NCBI RefSeq assembly: GCF_002860325.1
Contig: NZ_PKOJ01000004.1
Span: 248,001-312,000 of the forward strand
Reading direction: 5' to 3'
Length of the DNA stretch: 64,000 nucleotides
Source of the DNA: Neptunicoccus cionae
Lineage (GTDB): Bacteria; Pseudomonadota; Alphaproteobacteria; Rhodobacterales; Rhodobacteraceae
Positions 17,359 through 26,060 of this stretch are shown piece after piece; position 1 is the first letter of the stretch; each line of letters begins with the position of its first letter. The position numbers were made by a program, and so were the translations under genes. The notes below the pieces were generated by a model. It did not search any database. It was not told the DNA's origin and saw only the letters and a list, made by a program, of their open reading frames with translations.

Positions 17359-18638
17359 TGTTTGATCTGATCGTCAAGGGGGGCAATCTGCCCGACGGGC
17401 GCGTAACGGACATTGGTATTCGGGGTGGCAAGATCACGGCGATAGAGAGTCTTGACGGCGCAGAAGCGGGTGAAGTTCTGGAGGCACAGGGTGATCTTGT
17501 ATCGCCGCCCTTTGTCGACCCGCATTTTCATATGGACGCGACCCTGTCCTATGGCCTGCCACGGATCAATGAATCCGGCACGCTGCTGGAAGGGATCGGT
17601 CTTTGGGGAGAACTGAAAGAGATCGTCACACAGGACGATATGGTCACCCGCGCATTGGAATATTGCGACTGGGCAGCGAGCATGGGGTTGTTGTCCATCC
17701 GAAGCCATGTAGACACTTGCGACGACCGTCTGCTCGGGGTCGAGGCCCTATTGGACGTACGGGAAAAGGTAAAGGATTACATTGATCTGCAACTCGTTGC
17801 TTTCCCGCAGGACGGATTCTATCGTGACCCGACTGCGCGGGACAACACCATCCGTGCTTTGGACATGGGCGTAGATGTTGTCGGCGGCATTCCCCACTTT
17901 GAACGGACAATGGCAGACGGCGCGGCCTCGGTAAAAGAACTCTGCGAAATCGCGGCAGAACGGGGTTTGCAGGTGGATATGCACTGCGACGAAACCGACG
18001 ATCCGATGTCGCGTCATATCGAAACGCTGGCCTATGAAACAACGCGGCTGGGGTTGCAAGGACGGGTGGCAGGCTCTCATCTGACGTCCATGCACTCGAT
18101 GGATAACTACTACGTTTCCAAACTCTTGCCGATGGTTGCTGAAGCGCAGATCAGCGCAATTCCGAACCCGCTGATCAATATTGTTATTCAGGGAAGGCAT
18201 GACAGTTTCCCGAAACGCCGCGGCCTGACGCGGGTCAAGGAAATGCTGGCGATGGGTATCAATGTGGGTTGGGGGCAGGATTGTGTGCTTGACCCTTGGT
18301 ATTCGCTGGGCACTGCGGATATGCTGGACGTTGCTTTCATGGGGTTACACGTGGCGCAGATGACCAGCCCGGAAGAAATGCGTACCTGTTTTGACATGGT
18401 GACCGAAAACAACGCGAAGACCCTTGGGCTTCAGGATTACGGCCTGCGCGTCGGGGCGCAAGCATCGCTGGTTGTTCTGGATGCGGCTGACCCGATTGAA
18501 GCACTGCGGCTGAGGGCGGCGCGGCTGTGTGTCGTGTCCAAAGGACGGGTGATCAGCCGAACACCGCGCGGGGATGCTAGCCTGTCTATTGCAGGACGGC
18601 CTGATCGGGTACGCCGCCGCCATCAGGTGATGTCCTGA
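17358..18638 (+). CDS. cytosine deaminase-like amidohydrolase
   Basis: 426 residues of the metallo-dependent hydrolase (CodA-like) fold. Metal ligands are visible in DPHFHMDATL (His-x-His), MHCDETDDP (His), and the catalytic Asp in GWGQDCV. It should deaminate cytosine or a related azaheterocycle, for example to uracil plus ammonia. Translational coupling to the upstream nucleoside permease suggests it processes the imported compound. The last 53 bp overlap the convergent udgX fusion gene; the C-terminal tail beyond about residue 410 is basic and may be an extension. Confidence 0.85.
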   Translation: MFDLIVKGGNLPDGRVTDIGIRGGKITAIESLDGAEAGEVLEAQGDLVSPPFVDPHFHMDATLSYGLPRINESGTLLEGIGLWGELKEIVTQDDMVTRALEYCDWAASMGLLSIRSHVDTCDDRLLGVEALLDVREKVKDYIDLQLVAFPQDGFYRDPTARDNTIRALDMGVDVVGGIPHFERTMADGAASVKELCEIAAERGLQVDMHCDETDDPMSRHIETLAYETTRLGLQGRVAGSHLTSMHSMDNYYVSKLLPMVAEAQISAIPNPLINIVIQGRHDSFPKRRGLTRVKEMLAMGINVGWGQDCVLDPWYSLGTADMLDVAFMGLHVAQMTSPEEMRTCFDMVTENNAKTLGLQDYGLRVGAQASLVVLDAADPIEALRLRAARLCVVSKGRVISRTPRGDASLSIAGRPDRVRRRHQVMS

Positions 18639-20073
18639 CCGCAAGGTCCTGTGCCAGTCGATGTGCTCGGGTCAGGTCTGTTCGCAGTAAATCGGTTGCG
18701 GCTTTCCGTGCGTCAGGGTCTTGCAGACGCAGCAGGTACGACGGGTGGAACGTCAGCACCACTGGTGTTCCGTCTTCCAGCTGTTGAACCTTGCCGCGTC
18801 GGCTGCGAATATCTTTCCCATTGCCGGTTAACGACAAAGCGGCACTGGCCCCCATAGCCAGAATCACACGGGGCTGAACCGCTACCCGTTCCGCGTCCAG
18901 CCACCATTTGCATTGCTCCACTTCGGTCGTGCTTGGCTGTTGGTGAATCCGCCGTTTGCCGCGGGGTTTGAATTTGAAATGTTTCACAGCATTGGTGACA
19001 TAGGCTTTGCTGCGGTCTACCTCTGTTTCTGCACATAGCTGATCCAACAGCTTACCCGCGGGACCAACAAAGGGGCGACCGGCCAGATCTTCGGTATCGC
19101 CCGGCTGTTCCCCGACGATCATCAGGGGCGCATCTATCGGCCCTTCGCCGTGCACTGCTTGCGTTGCATGGCAATGTAGCGGGCAGCGCGTACAGGCAGA
19201 GATTGCGGCGCGCAGCGCATCGGCGTTACCGGACCAGACAGACTCGGGTAGCTGCGCAAGTTGCTGCTGTACCTTTTCCACGCGCAGCGGCGGTAAAGTG
19301 GGTGCGGCATCGTTCATGGCGCGGACGCGGGCAGGGGCCGAAGCGATAAGATCGGGAATGGCGGCGGCCTCTGGCATATTCTTCCAGTATTTCTTTGGCA
19401 TCTCCGATTGCATCGCTTTCACTTTCACCCGTGCCGGATTGAAAATATTGCGAAAATAGGTGGTCCAGAGCTGTTCGCTGGCGTCTTCGGGTAGGGGTGG
19501 TTTGCTTTGGCCTTCAGTGTAGCGAAGCTCTCCGTTTGTAAAACTGGCCGTGACGCTTGGTGTTATGATGCGCCAGTCCATATCGCCAAAGCGGCGGGCG
19601 AACCACGGGGCGGTCGGTTCCACAGTGAAATGGCTCGGTTCGAACCACGCGGCGAAGGACCGGCGCGGATCGTCCGGCGAACCGATTTCGCGAAACCGCA
19701 CAAAAGCCTTCATCTTGTGCTGGCAGCGGTGCACGTTTTTTTGCAACTGCCGCAATCTGGCCAGTTCGGGATCGGCCCGATCCTGCAGCAATCGGGGCGT
19801 GTCCCGCAACCGCCACAAAACCTGATAGAGCAGGGAAAAGCGGGCAGGATCGCTGTGCCAAACAACAGAGCGGGCAATAGAGACGAACTCCTTTGGTACC
19901 GTTAGAACCTTATCGGTGCAGGGGGGGGGGGGGCTGTCCCACAGCCCTGCAGGTGTCGTCTCATCCCCCCAACTGACATCACAGGGCGGGACATTGGCGC
20001 TGATCAAGCCCCGCGCTGCGTCCCGCCACGCCTGCGCGGTGCCGATCGCCGGCATGGTTACAAATACAGTCAT
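18586..20073 (-). CDS. udgX: DUF4130-UdgX fusion: uracil-DNA glycosylase superfamily protein
   Basis: 495 residues. The N-terminal half (about 55-230) is the DUF4130 type linked to radical SAM genes. The C-terminal domain (about 288-480) is a UdgX-type uracil-DNA glycosylase: Fe-S cysteines around 294-297 and 388, motif A GEQPGD at 321, the UdgX-specific KRRIH loop at 373-377 and motif B HPSYLLR at 443. In UdgX the loop His (here His377) forms a covalent bond to the abasic product, so it traps uracil-DNA rather than turning over. A 13-base C run encodes residues 47-51. It overlaps the upstream radical SAM gene by 4 bp and shares that gene's SOS box. Confidence 0.88.
   Translation of the reverse strand: MTVFVTMPAIGTAQAWRDAARGLISANVPPCDVSWGDETTPAGLWDSPPPPCTDKVLTVPKEFVSIARSVVWHSDPARFSLLYQVLWRLRDTPRLLQDRADPELARLRQLQKNVHRCQHKMKAFVRFREIGSPDDPRRSFAAWFEPSHFTVEPTAPWFARRFGDMDWRIITPSVTASFTNGELRYTEGQSKPPLPEDASEQLWTTYFRNIFNPARVKVKAMQSEMPKKYWKNMPEAAAIPDLIASAPARVRAMNDAAPTLPPLRVEKVQQQLAQLPESVWSGNADALRAAISACTRCPLHCHATQAVHGEGPIDAPLMIVGEQPGDTEDLAGRPFVGPAGKLLDQLCAETEVDRSKAYVTNAVKHFKFKPRGKRRIHQQPSTTEVEQCKWWLDAERVAVQPRVILAMGASAALSLTGNGKDIRSRRGKVQQLEDGTPVVLTFHPSYLLRLQDPDARKAATDLLRTDLTRAHRLAQDLAVRTSPDGGGVPDQAVLQ
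19921..19933 (-). repeat. 13-base homopolymer (poly-C on coding strand) inside the udgX fusion gene
   Basis: Thirteen consecutive G on the + strand, i.e. thirteen C in the coding strand, covering the end of a Ser codon and four Pro codons (residues 47-51). As written the frame is open; a one-base change would truncate the protein before both domains. Candidate for slipped-strand phase variation, or a sequencing weak point. Confidence 0.9.
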
Positions 20074-21305
20074 AACAGCGTCAGTTGTTCCGGTGGTGGC
20101 GCGAATCTCGCGCGTAGATCAGTGCTGTCGATCAGTTTACCCGGCGACCATCCCGTCACCGTCACAAAAGCGCGGGCCTTTTTCATCGATACGCCCATTC
20201 GGGTCAGATCTTCGTATCGCAGGCTGCGGTGCCGACGTGTGGACAGGATCCGGTTCACCGTGCGCACCCCAAATCCGGGCACGCGCAGTAACATCTCCCG
20301 GCTGGCCTTATTCACATCAAGCGGAAACAGCCCGCGATGGGCCAGCGCCCAGGCCAGTTTCGGATCGTAATCCAGCTCCAGATTCCCGTCTTTGGTCACA
20401 TCCGTGATTTCATCCAGTTCAAACCCGTAGAAGCGCAGCAGCCAGTCTGCCTGATACAGCCGGTGTTCCCGCTTCAAAGGCGGGCGGATCAGGGGCAGGT
20501 TTTTGGAACTGTCAGGGATCGGAGAAAAGGCAGAGTAATAGACCCGTTTCAAACCGTAACTGGAATAGAGCCGCGTAGACTGGCCAAGGATCGTCGCATC
20601 GTTAGACGCATCCGCCCCGACAATGACCTGTGTAGACTGTCCCGCCGGTGCGAACTTTGGTGGCCGCTTTCCGGTATGGGAACGGTCGTTGCTATCTTCT
20701 TTGCGCAACCGGACATGGCCCATTGCCTTGCGAATCTGGGCAGGGTCTTTTTCAGGGGCGTATTGGGTGACAGCCGCATCGGTGGGCAGTTCCACATTGA
20801 TAGACAGCCGGTCCGCCAGCAATCCGGCCTCGGCAATCAGTTCCGGCGCGGCATCGGGGATTGTTTTAAGATGGATATAACCGCGGAAGTTTTCTTCGTG
20901 TCGCAGCTTGCGGGCGATTTGTACCATTTCGGACATGGTCACATCCGGAGAGCGGATAATACCGGAGGACAGAAACAGCCCTTCAATGTAATTTCTGCGG
21001 TAGAATTCGATGGTTAGTTTCACAACCTCATCCACCGTAAACCGAGCCCGCTCTACGTTTGATGACACGCGGTTGACGCAATAGGCGCAATCGTAAATGC
21101 AAAAATTCGTCATCAGGATTTTCAGCAGCGAAATACAGCGCCCGTCCGGTGCATAGGCGTGACAGATACCGCTGCCGCCATTGGATCCGAGCCCCTTTCC
21201 ATCACGGGAATCCCGTTTGGTGGAGCCGGAGGAGGCGCAGGACGCATCATATTTTGCGGCATCGCTGAGGATGGCAAGTTTGGATTCTATGGATCGTGTG
21301 CTCAT
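20070..21305 (-). CDS. putative DNA modification/repair radical SAM protein (UDG-linked family)
   Basis: 411 residues from ATG 21305; the frame runs on upstream to 21368 but through the SOS box. The radical SAM cluster motif CIYDCAYC (Cys69, Cys73, Cys76) is followed by a TIM-barrel-like body, and the C-terminus (about 320-390) contains helix-hairpin-helix sequence (VNKASREMLLRVPGFGVRTV) that suggests DNA binding. Known: this family (rSAM_link_UDG) is regularly found beside DUF4130/UDG proteins, with unproven chemistry. It overlaps the udgX fusion by 4 bp, and a perfect SOS box lies 3 bp before the start. Confidence 0.87.
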   Translation of the reverse strand: MSTRSIESKLAILSDAAKYDASCASSGSTKRDSRDGKGLGSNGGSGICHAYAPDGRCISLLKILMTNFCIYDCAYCVNRVSSNVERARFTVDEVVKLTIEFYRRNYIEGLFLSSGIIRSPDVTMSEMVQIARKLRHEENFRGYIHLKTIPDAAPELIAEAGLLADRLSINVELPTDAAVTQYAPEKDPAQIRKAMGHVRLRKEDSNDRSHTGKRPPKFAPAGQSTQVIVGADASNDATILGQSTRLYSSYGLKRVYYSAFSPIPDSSKNLPLIRPPLKREHRLYQADWLLRFYGFELDEITDVTKDGNLELDYDPKLAWALAHRGLFPLDVNKASREMLLRVPGFGVRTVNRILSTRRHRSLRYEDLTRMGVSMKKARAFVTVTGWSPGKLIDSTDLRARFAPPPEQLTLL

Positions 21306-21307
21306 GT

Positions 21308-21322
21308 GTTCACTATATGTTC
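21308..21322 (-). promoter_or_regulatory. alphaproteobacterial LexA (SOS) box before the radical SAM/udgX operon
   Basis: GTTC-ACTATAT-GTTC is a perfect match to the alphaproteobacterial LexA consensus GTTC-N7-GTTC. It ends 3 bp upstream of the radical SAM start codon, where bound LexA would block transcription or a short-leader start. The motif is well established for Rhodobacter and Rhizobium type bacteria; its use here is inferred from position. Confidence 0.8.
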
Positions 21323-21412
21323 TCAATCCGACAGAAACAATAGCAATACCCCTATAACGGGATTCCACCGGTAGAAATTCGCCGATGACGTAAAGGAAAT
21401 CTGGGCAGGGGG

Positions 21413-22846
21413 TTAGCGGATCAGGGCGCCGGGGTTCATAATGTTAAACGGGTCCAGCGCGTTTTTTATACTGCGAAGCGCTTTCTGTTTGGCAGAACTT
21501 GCATAAGATTCCAGATCGGCAGCCTTCAACCGTCCGATACCATGTTCGGCACTGATCGAACCGCCGTTCTGGTGGGTGACTTCATTGATCGCCATACGGA
21601 CCGCGTCGATAATTTCGGGATGTGCCTGAATGAAATCGCCCTTTGTGGTTCCTTCGGGGGCAAAAACGTTGTGATGAATATTACCATCCCCGATATGACC
21701 ATAGGTGTTTATCCGCAATCCGGCATGAATGTCGCGCAGTGCTTCATTGGTTTCATTCACAAAATGTCCGATCCTGCGGATCGGCACGGATGTATCGCTG
21801 CTGCAAAACGCACCTTCCATGCGGTTCGCCTCGGGCGTGTTTTCCCGCAGCGCCCAAAGGTCTTCGGACTGGGTTTCGGACTGGGCGACAACCGCGTCAA
21901 CCAGAAGGCTTTCTTCGAACATACGTCCCAAAACCTCCTCAACTTTGTCGTTCAGTCCGGTAGGCCCGTCAAATTGCAACAGCAGGTGCCACGAGTGTTT
22001 TTCGGCAAATGGTGCTGGGAGCTTGGGAAAATGGTTGCGTACGAGATCTACGCCAAAGCCGCTCATCAGTTCAAAGGCGGACAAAGACTCGCCAAGGGAT
22101 GCGCGGAGTTCCTTATAGAGTTTCACCCCATCCGAATGATCGCGGATCGCGCAAAATACGGTGACAGTTTCCGGATCCTGCGGCTTGAGGACAAGGCTGG
22201 CGGCCGTGATGATGCCAAGGGTACCTTCGCTTCCGATCAACAGATGGCGCAGATCGTAACCGGTGTTGTTTTTACGTAACGGGCTGAGCTCGTGCAGGAT
22301 TGAACCGTCCGGTAACACCGCTTCCACCCCAAGGCAAAGATCCCGTGCATTGCCATGGCGCAGAACCTGAATACCACCTGCATTCGTGGCCAGATTGCCG
22401 CCGATGCAACAGCTGCCTTTTGACGCCATGCTGAGTGGAAAGATCATGTTTTCCAGTTCGGCGCGGCTATGTATATCCTGCAGGATACATCCGGCTTCTG
22501 CCACCAAAACTCCGTCTTCAACAGATACTTCACGGACTTTGTTCATACGCTCCAGCGATACAATGACCGCATGGGGGCTGTAAGGCGAAAGCTGGCCGGC
22601 GACAACGCCAGTGCCGCCGCTGTAAGGAATGATACCGATTTTCTGCGCACAACAGTAGCGCACGATTTTTGCTACCGTTTCAACTGTATCGGGCAGCAAA
22701 ACCAGTGTGGCCTGTCCAGTGAACCGCCCGCGCGGGTCTTCGAAATAACGGGCCATATCCGTTCCGGCCCGCCAGCCGCCAGTTCCGGCGATGTCTTGCA
22801 AAGCGGCCACGGCTTGCGGTTCGGGAGGAGTAAAACCTGCTGTCAT
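21413..22846 (-). CDS. FAD-binding oxidase (GlcD/D-2-hydroxyacid dehydrogenase type)
   Basis: 477 residues. A PCMH-type FAD domain shows IPYSGGTGVVAGQLSP, CCIGGNLATNAGG and RHGNARDLCLGVEAVLPDG. The C-terminal FAD-oxidase cap ends with the signature NGGSISAEHGIGRLKA and DPFNIMNPG. Members oxidise D-lactate, D-2-hydroxyglutarate, glycolate or similar acids, passing electrons to an acceptor other than NAD. It lies downstream of a LysR regulator on the same strand and divergent from comDE-like genes, so a D-hydroxy (possibly sulfo- or phospho-) acid is plausible. The substrate is not proven. Confidence 0.87.
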   Translation of the reverse strand: MTAGFTPPEPQAVAALQDIAGTGGWRAGTDMARYFEDPRGRFTGQATLVLLPDTVETVAKIVRYCCAQKIGIIPYSGGTGVVAGQLSPYSPHAVIVSLERMNKVREVSVEDGVLVAEAGCILQDIHSRAELENMIFPLSMASKGSCCIGGNLATNAGGIQVLRHGNARDLCLGVEAVLPDGSILHELSPLRKNNTGYDLRHLLIGSEGTLGIITAASLVLKPQDPETVTVFCAIRDHSDGVKLYKELRASLGESLSAFELMSGFGVDLVRNHFPKLPAPFAEKHSWHLLLQFDGPTGLNDKVEEVLGRMFEESLLVDAVVAQSETQSEDLWALRENTPEANRMEGAFCSSDTSVPIRRIGHFVNETNEALRDIHAGLRINTYGHIGDGNIHHNVFAPEGTTKGDFIQAHPEIIDAVRMAINEVTHQNGGSISAEHGIGRLKAADLESYASSAKQKALRSIKNALDPFNIMNPGALIR

Positions 22847-22945
22847 GGTCGGTGCCTGTTTTGCATTCGTTCAAAGTCGGCTCAAACCTATATGAAAGTT
22901 CTTCTTTCGCAAATCATTTGATTTTTAGAGAACGTAAAGAAAATT

Positions 22946-23839
22946 TTAAAGCGCACGTCCGGGGTGGTTGTCTTCGATTGTAGCGTGAATCTGGTCATAC
23001 AAGCGCTGGACAAGCCGGATTTTAGAACAATCGGTGCGCGTCAGAATTCCCAAAGTCCGTGCCGTTGCGGTTGGCCCAAGAGAAATTTTCCGCAGCCCTT
23101 CAAAAATCGGATCGGGGACGCAGATGTTCGGCCCGATTGAAACCCCGAGGTCATGGGCAATCATGCTGGCGAGATTTTCAAGAGACCCCATTTCCATAGC
23201 ATCATGAACCGTCACCTTGTTGTCAGAGAGCCATTCCTCTGCCAGCATTCCGACAGAGGCCTGTCGCGTGTGGCGGATGTAGGGTTTCATGGCGAGAATT
23301 TCCAAAGGATCGTTTTCGGTTACTTCAGGTGAGGTCAGCAGAACCAGTTCTTCCCGCACGAAAGGCTTCCAGTCGAGATTGCGGGACAGGCGGGTCGGTT
23401 CGCTGAGTACGGCGGCATCCAGCGTTCCCCGCTCGATTTGTTCCAGCAGATTGGGGGACAAGTCCGGCACCACGCGGATGTGCAGATCGGGGTAAAGTTG
23501 CACTAGTCGTTTCATCGCCTGTGGGATCAGCCCGCGAATGGTAGAAGGCACTGCGCCCAATACCAGTTCCCCGATCATGCGGGGGTCGCCTGTCAGATCG
23601 TCCAGAATGGTTTCATATTCCGCCACCACGGCTTTGGCCTTGGGCACCAGAGCTTTTCCCAACTGGTTCAGTCGCGGGGTTTTGGCAGAGCGGTCAAACA
23701 GGGAAACGTTCAGCGAATCCTCCAGCCTTTTCATCTGCTGGCCCACTGCTGCGTGGGTAACGCAAATCTCTTCGGCGGCGGCGCTAAAGCTGCCGTGTTC
23801 GGAAATGGCAATGAGGGTTTTGAACAGGGCTATGGTCAT
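22946..23839 (-). CDS. LysR-family transcriptional regulator
   Basis: 297 residues from ATG 23839 (a TTG at 23872 would add 11 residues). N-terminal winged helix-turn-helix (FKTLIAISEHGSFSAAAEEICVT through KRLEDSLNVSLFDR) and a LysR-substrate domain. Divergent from the comDE-TctCAB operon with 130 bp between starts, the normal position for the regulator of that operon. The inducer is probably the transported or decarboxylated acid (inference). Confidence 0.9.
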   Translation of the reverse strand: MTIALFKTLIAISEHGSFSAAAEEICVTHAAVGQQMKRLEDSLNVSLFDRSAKTPRLNQLGKALVPKAKAVVAEYETILDDLTGDPRMIGELVLGAVPSTIRGLIPQAMKRLVQLYPDLHIRVVPDLSPNLLEQIERGTLDAAVLSEPTRLSRNLDWKPFVREELVLLTSPEVTENDPLEILAMKPYIRHTRQASVGMLAEEWLSDNKVTVHDAMEMGSLENLASMIAHDLGVSIGPNICVPDPIFEGLRKISLGPTATARTLGILTRTDCSKIRLVQRLYDQIHATIEDNHPGRAL

Positions 23840-23969
23840 GGGGCGCTTTCGCTGGCGGGGTATTATCGCCAATAAACAGATTCTTTACTTAAACGCAAAT
23901 ATTAATGATTTGATTTAGATCGCCTTTACAACAACGGTAGGCAGGGACTGTAACTTTTGGGATCTTACC

Positions 23970-24476
23970 GTGGATATAGACAAGAAGATCGTCGCGGATT
24001 TCGTGAACAACGACATCGAACTGGTGACAACCGTGCCGTGCAAACAACTGGCAGGGGTAATTGATGAAATTGACGCCTGCAAGGACATCTATCACATTCC
24101 GAGCAATAAAGAGGACGAAGGCATCGGGATCTGCGCAGGTGCGTTTATGGGGGGGAAGCGTTCGGCCATAATCATGCAGAACACTGCGATCGGTGTGACG
24201 GTAAACACGCTTGTGACACTGACACAGTTCTACCGGATGCCACTGCCGATGCTGATTTCCTATCGCGGAGAGCTGAAAGAGCCGGTGGCCTGTCAGGTGG
24301 AAATGGCGGTTCACACCAAGGCGCTGCTCAACCAGCTTCATATCCCAACCTATCACTTCCATCAGCAATCCGACGCGGAAGAGCTGGATACAATCCTGAA
24401 ATACACATTCATGTGCAACAAACCGGTCGCGATCCTGACCGATGCAACCTTCTGGGGAGGCTACGGCGACCAATGA
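23970..24476 (+). CDS. comD: sulfopyruvate decarboxylase alpha subunit-like (ComD; TPP enzyme PYR domain)
   Basis: 168 residues from GTG 23970. The sequence reads as a stand-alone ThDP-enzyme N-domain: VTTVPCKQLAGVIDEI, the NKEDEGIGICAGAFMGGK block that carries the cofactor-activating Glu, and QNTAIG. Length and split organisation match ComD of ComDE sulfopyruvate decarboxylase (3-sulfopyruvate to sulfoacetaldehyde plus CO2). Phosphonopyruvate decarboxylase is related but usually one chain. Overlaps the beta subunit by ATGA. Substrate assignment rests on family resemblance and neighbours. Confidence 0.7.
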   Translation: MDIDKKIVADFVNNDIELVTTVPCKQLAGVIDEIDACKDIYHIPSNKEDEGIGICAGAFMGGKRSAIIMQNTAIGVTVNTLVTLTQFYRMPLPMLISYRGELKEPVACQVEMAVHTKALLNQLHIPTYHFHQQSDAEELDTILKYTFMCNKPVAILTDATFWGGYGDQ

Positions 24477-25036
24477 TCCGTTCCGAAGTATTAAAAGAGC
24501 TTGTTCCAGTCATTTCCGACCAGCTTGTCGTTTGTAATATCGGCCTGCCCAGTCAGGAGCTTCACATGCTCGATGACCAGCCGACAAATTTTTACATGTT
24601 GGGAACGATGGGGCTGTCATCCTCTATCGGTCTGGGGGTGGCGCTGGCGCAGGACAAAAAGGTGATCTCCATTGACGGTGACGGTTCGGTCCTGACCAAT
24701 TTCGGTACATTGCCAACCATTGCCAATAACGTGGCGGACAATTTTATCCTGCTGATCATCGACAATGGCAGCTATGGATCGACCGGCGACCAACCCACCT
24801 ATGCGGGCAAGAAAACGTCTTTGGCTGCGGTTGCCAAAGCCTGCGGCTGTGAAACTGTAATCGAATGTCAGGCCGAAGACTGCACCGATGTCATGCGCGA
24901 GGCGATTGCGAGTGACAAGATGACGATCATCGTGTGTAAATGTAAAAGTGGAAATATCAAGGTACCTGTCATTACCAAGGATCCGGTTGTGATCCGCGAC
25001 AGGTTTATGACAGCGATACGGGAGGCAAATACCTGA
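24473..25036 (+). CDS. comE: sulfopyruvate decarboxylase beta subunit-like (ComE; TPP-binding domain)
   Basis: 187 residues from ATG 24473. Carries the ThDP-binding motif: IDGDGSVLTN with the closing Asn about 27 residues on (IIDNGSYGSTGDQ), preceded by GTMGLSSSIGLGVALA. Together with the preceding gene it makes the split heteromeric decarboxylase. Start by ATGA overlap; a longer frame to 24413 lies inside the alpha gene. Followed 45 bp later by the TTT transporter genes, so the substrate or precursor is probably imported. Confidence 0.7.
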   Translation: MIRSEVLKELVPVISDQLVVCNIGLPSQELHMLDDQPTNFYMLGTMGLSSSIGLGVALAQDKKVISIDGDGSVLTNFGTLPTIANNVADNFILLIIDNGSYGSTGDQPTYAGKKTSLAAVAKACGCETVIECQAEDCTDVMREAIASDKMTIIVCKCKSGNIKVPVITKDPVVIRDRFMTAIREANT

Positions 25037-25081
25037 TAGATCAACAGAATTAAGCTTTACAGCACAATAGGGAGGAAAATT

Positions 25082-26035
25082 ATGCTGAGAAGAACCATTT
25101 TGAAAGCCGGTGCCGCAATGGCGCTGGTTACCAGTCTTGCAACCGTCGCATCGGCGGAGTTAAGCGGTCCGGTCAATTACATCATTCCATTCGGTCCGGG
25201 CGGTGAATCCGACATTTCCGCACGGTTGCAACAACCTTTCTTTAAAGAGAAATTCGGACAGGATCTGGTTGTGTCTTACCAGCCGGGCGGCGGCGGGGCC
25301 GTGGGTTGGGCTTCGCTCAACGGGTTGAGCAGTGACGGCCAGACCATCATGGGCGTGAACCTGCCTCATATCGTGATCAAACCGGCGCAAAAGGATGTTG
25401 GTTTTACCACGGATGAACTGAATACATTTTACATGTTCCATTTCACACCGGATGCGTTGGTTGTGACAGCGGACAGCCCTTACCAGACTCTTGAAGATCT
25501 GGTGGCCGATGCCAAGGCAAACCCCGGTCAGGTGACTATTTCCGGATCAGGCAAGGCCAGCGCAAACCATCTTGCGCAAATCAAGTTCGACAAGATGACC
25601 GGTGCGATGACCACCTATGTTCCGTTCAAGGGGACCGGCGCTGCTGTGACGGCCCTGCTTGGCAAACAGGTAAAGGCAGAATGGGGATATACCACCGTAG
25701 GCGCTGCGCAGGGTGATGCGGTGCGACTGCTGGCCGTTGCAATGGAAGAACGCCACCCGCTGTTCCCCGATGTGCCGACCTTCAAGGAACTCGGCTATGA
25801 CATGGTCGGTGGTGCCTATCGCGGGATTGCCCTGCCCAATACAGCCAGCGAGGAAACCACCAAAATGTGGTCCGACATGATTGGCGAAGTCAACGCAGAC
25901 GAAGCTTTCCGCCAGAAAATGCTGGATGCGGGATTTGCCTTGCTGGACGTTGATGCCGCCGGAATGGAAGCCTTCATGGCAGAGCGTAAAGAGGAGTATC
26001 TGAAAGACGCCCGCGAAGCCGGACTCATTAAATAA
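25082..26035 (+). CDS. tctC: tripartite tricarboxylate transporter (TTT) substrate-binding protein
   Basis: 317 residues, TctC/Bug family: signal peptide (to about residue 23, TVASAE), then NYIIPFGPGGESDISAR, the first ligand-loop of the family, and an internal ISGSGKASANH block near the second loop. GGGAGG lies before ATG 25082. First gene of a C-A-B transporter set that follows the comDE-like pair. These receptors bind carboxylates; a 3-carbon sulfonate or hydroxyacid is plausible here. Confidence 0.87.
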   Translation: MLRRTILKAGAAMALVTSLATVASAELSGPVNYIIPFGPGGESDISARLQQPFFKEKFGQDLVVSYQPGGGGAVGWASLNGLSSDGQTIMGVNLPHIVIKPAQKDVGFTTDELNTFYMFHFTPDALVVTADSPYQTLEDLVADAKANPGQVTISGSGKASANHLAQIKFDKMTGAMTTYVPFKGTGAAVTALLGKQVKAEWGYTTVGAAQGDAVRLLAVAMEERHPLFPDVPTFKELGYDMVGGAYRGIALPNTASEETTKMWSDMIGEVNADEAFRQKMLDAGFALLDVDAAGMEAFMAERKEEYLKDAREAGLIK

Positions 26036-26060
26036 ATCAGGTCACGCCGGAGAGACTTCT

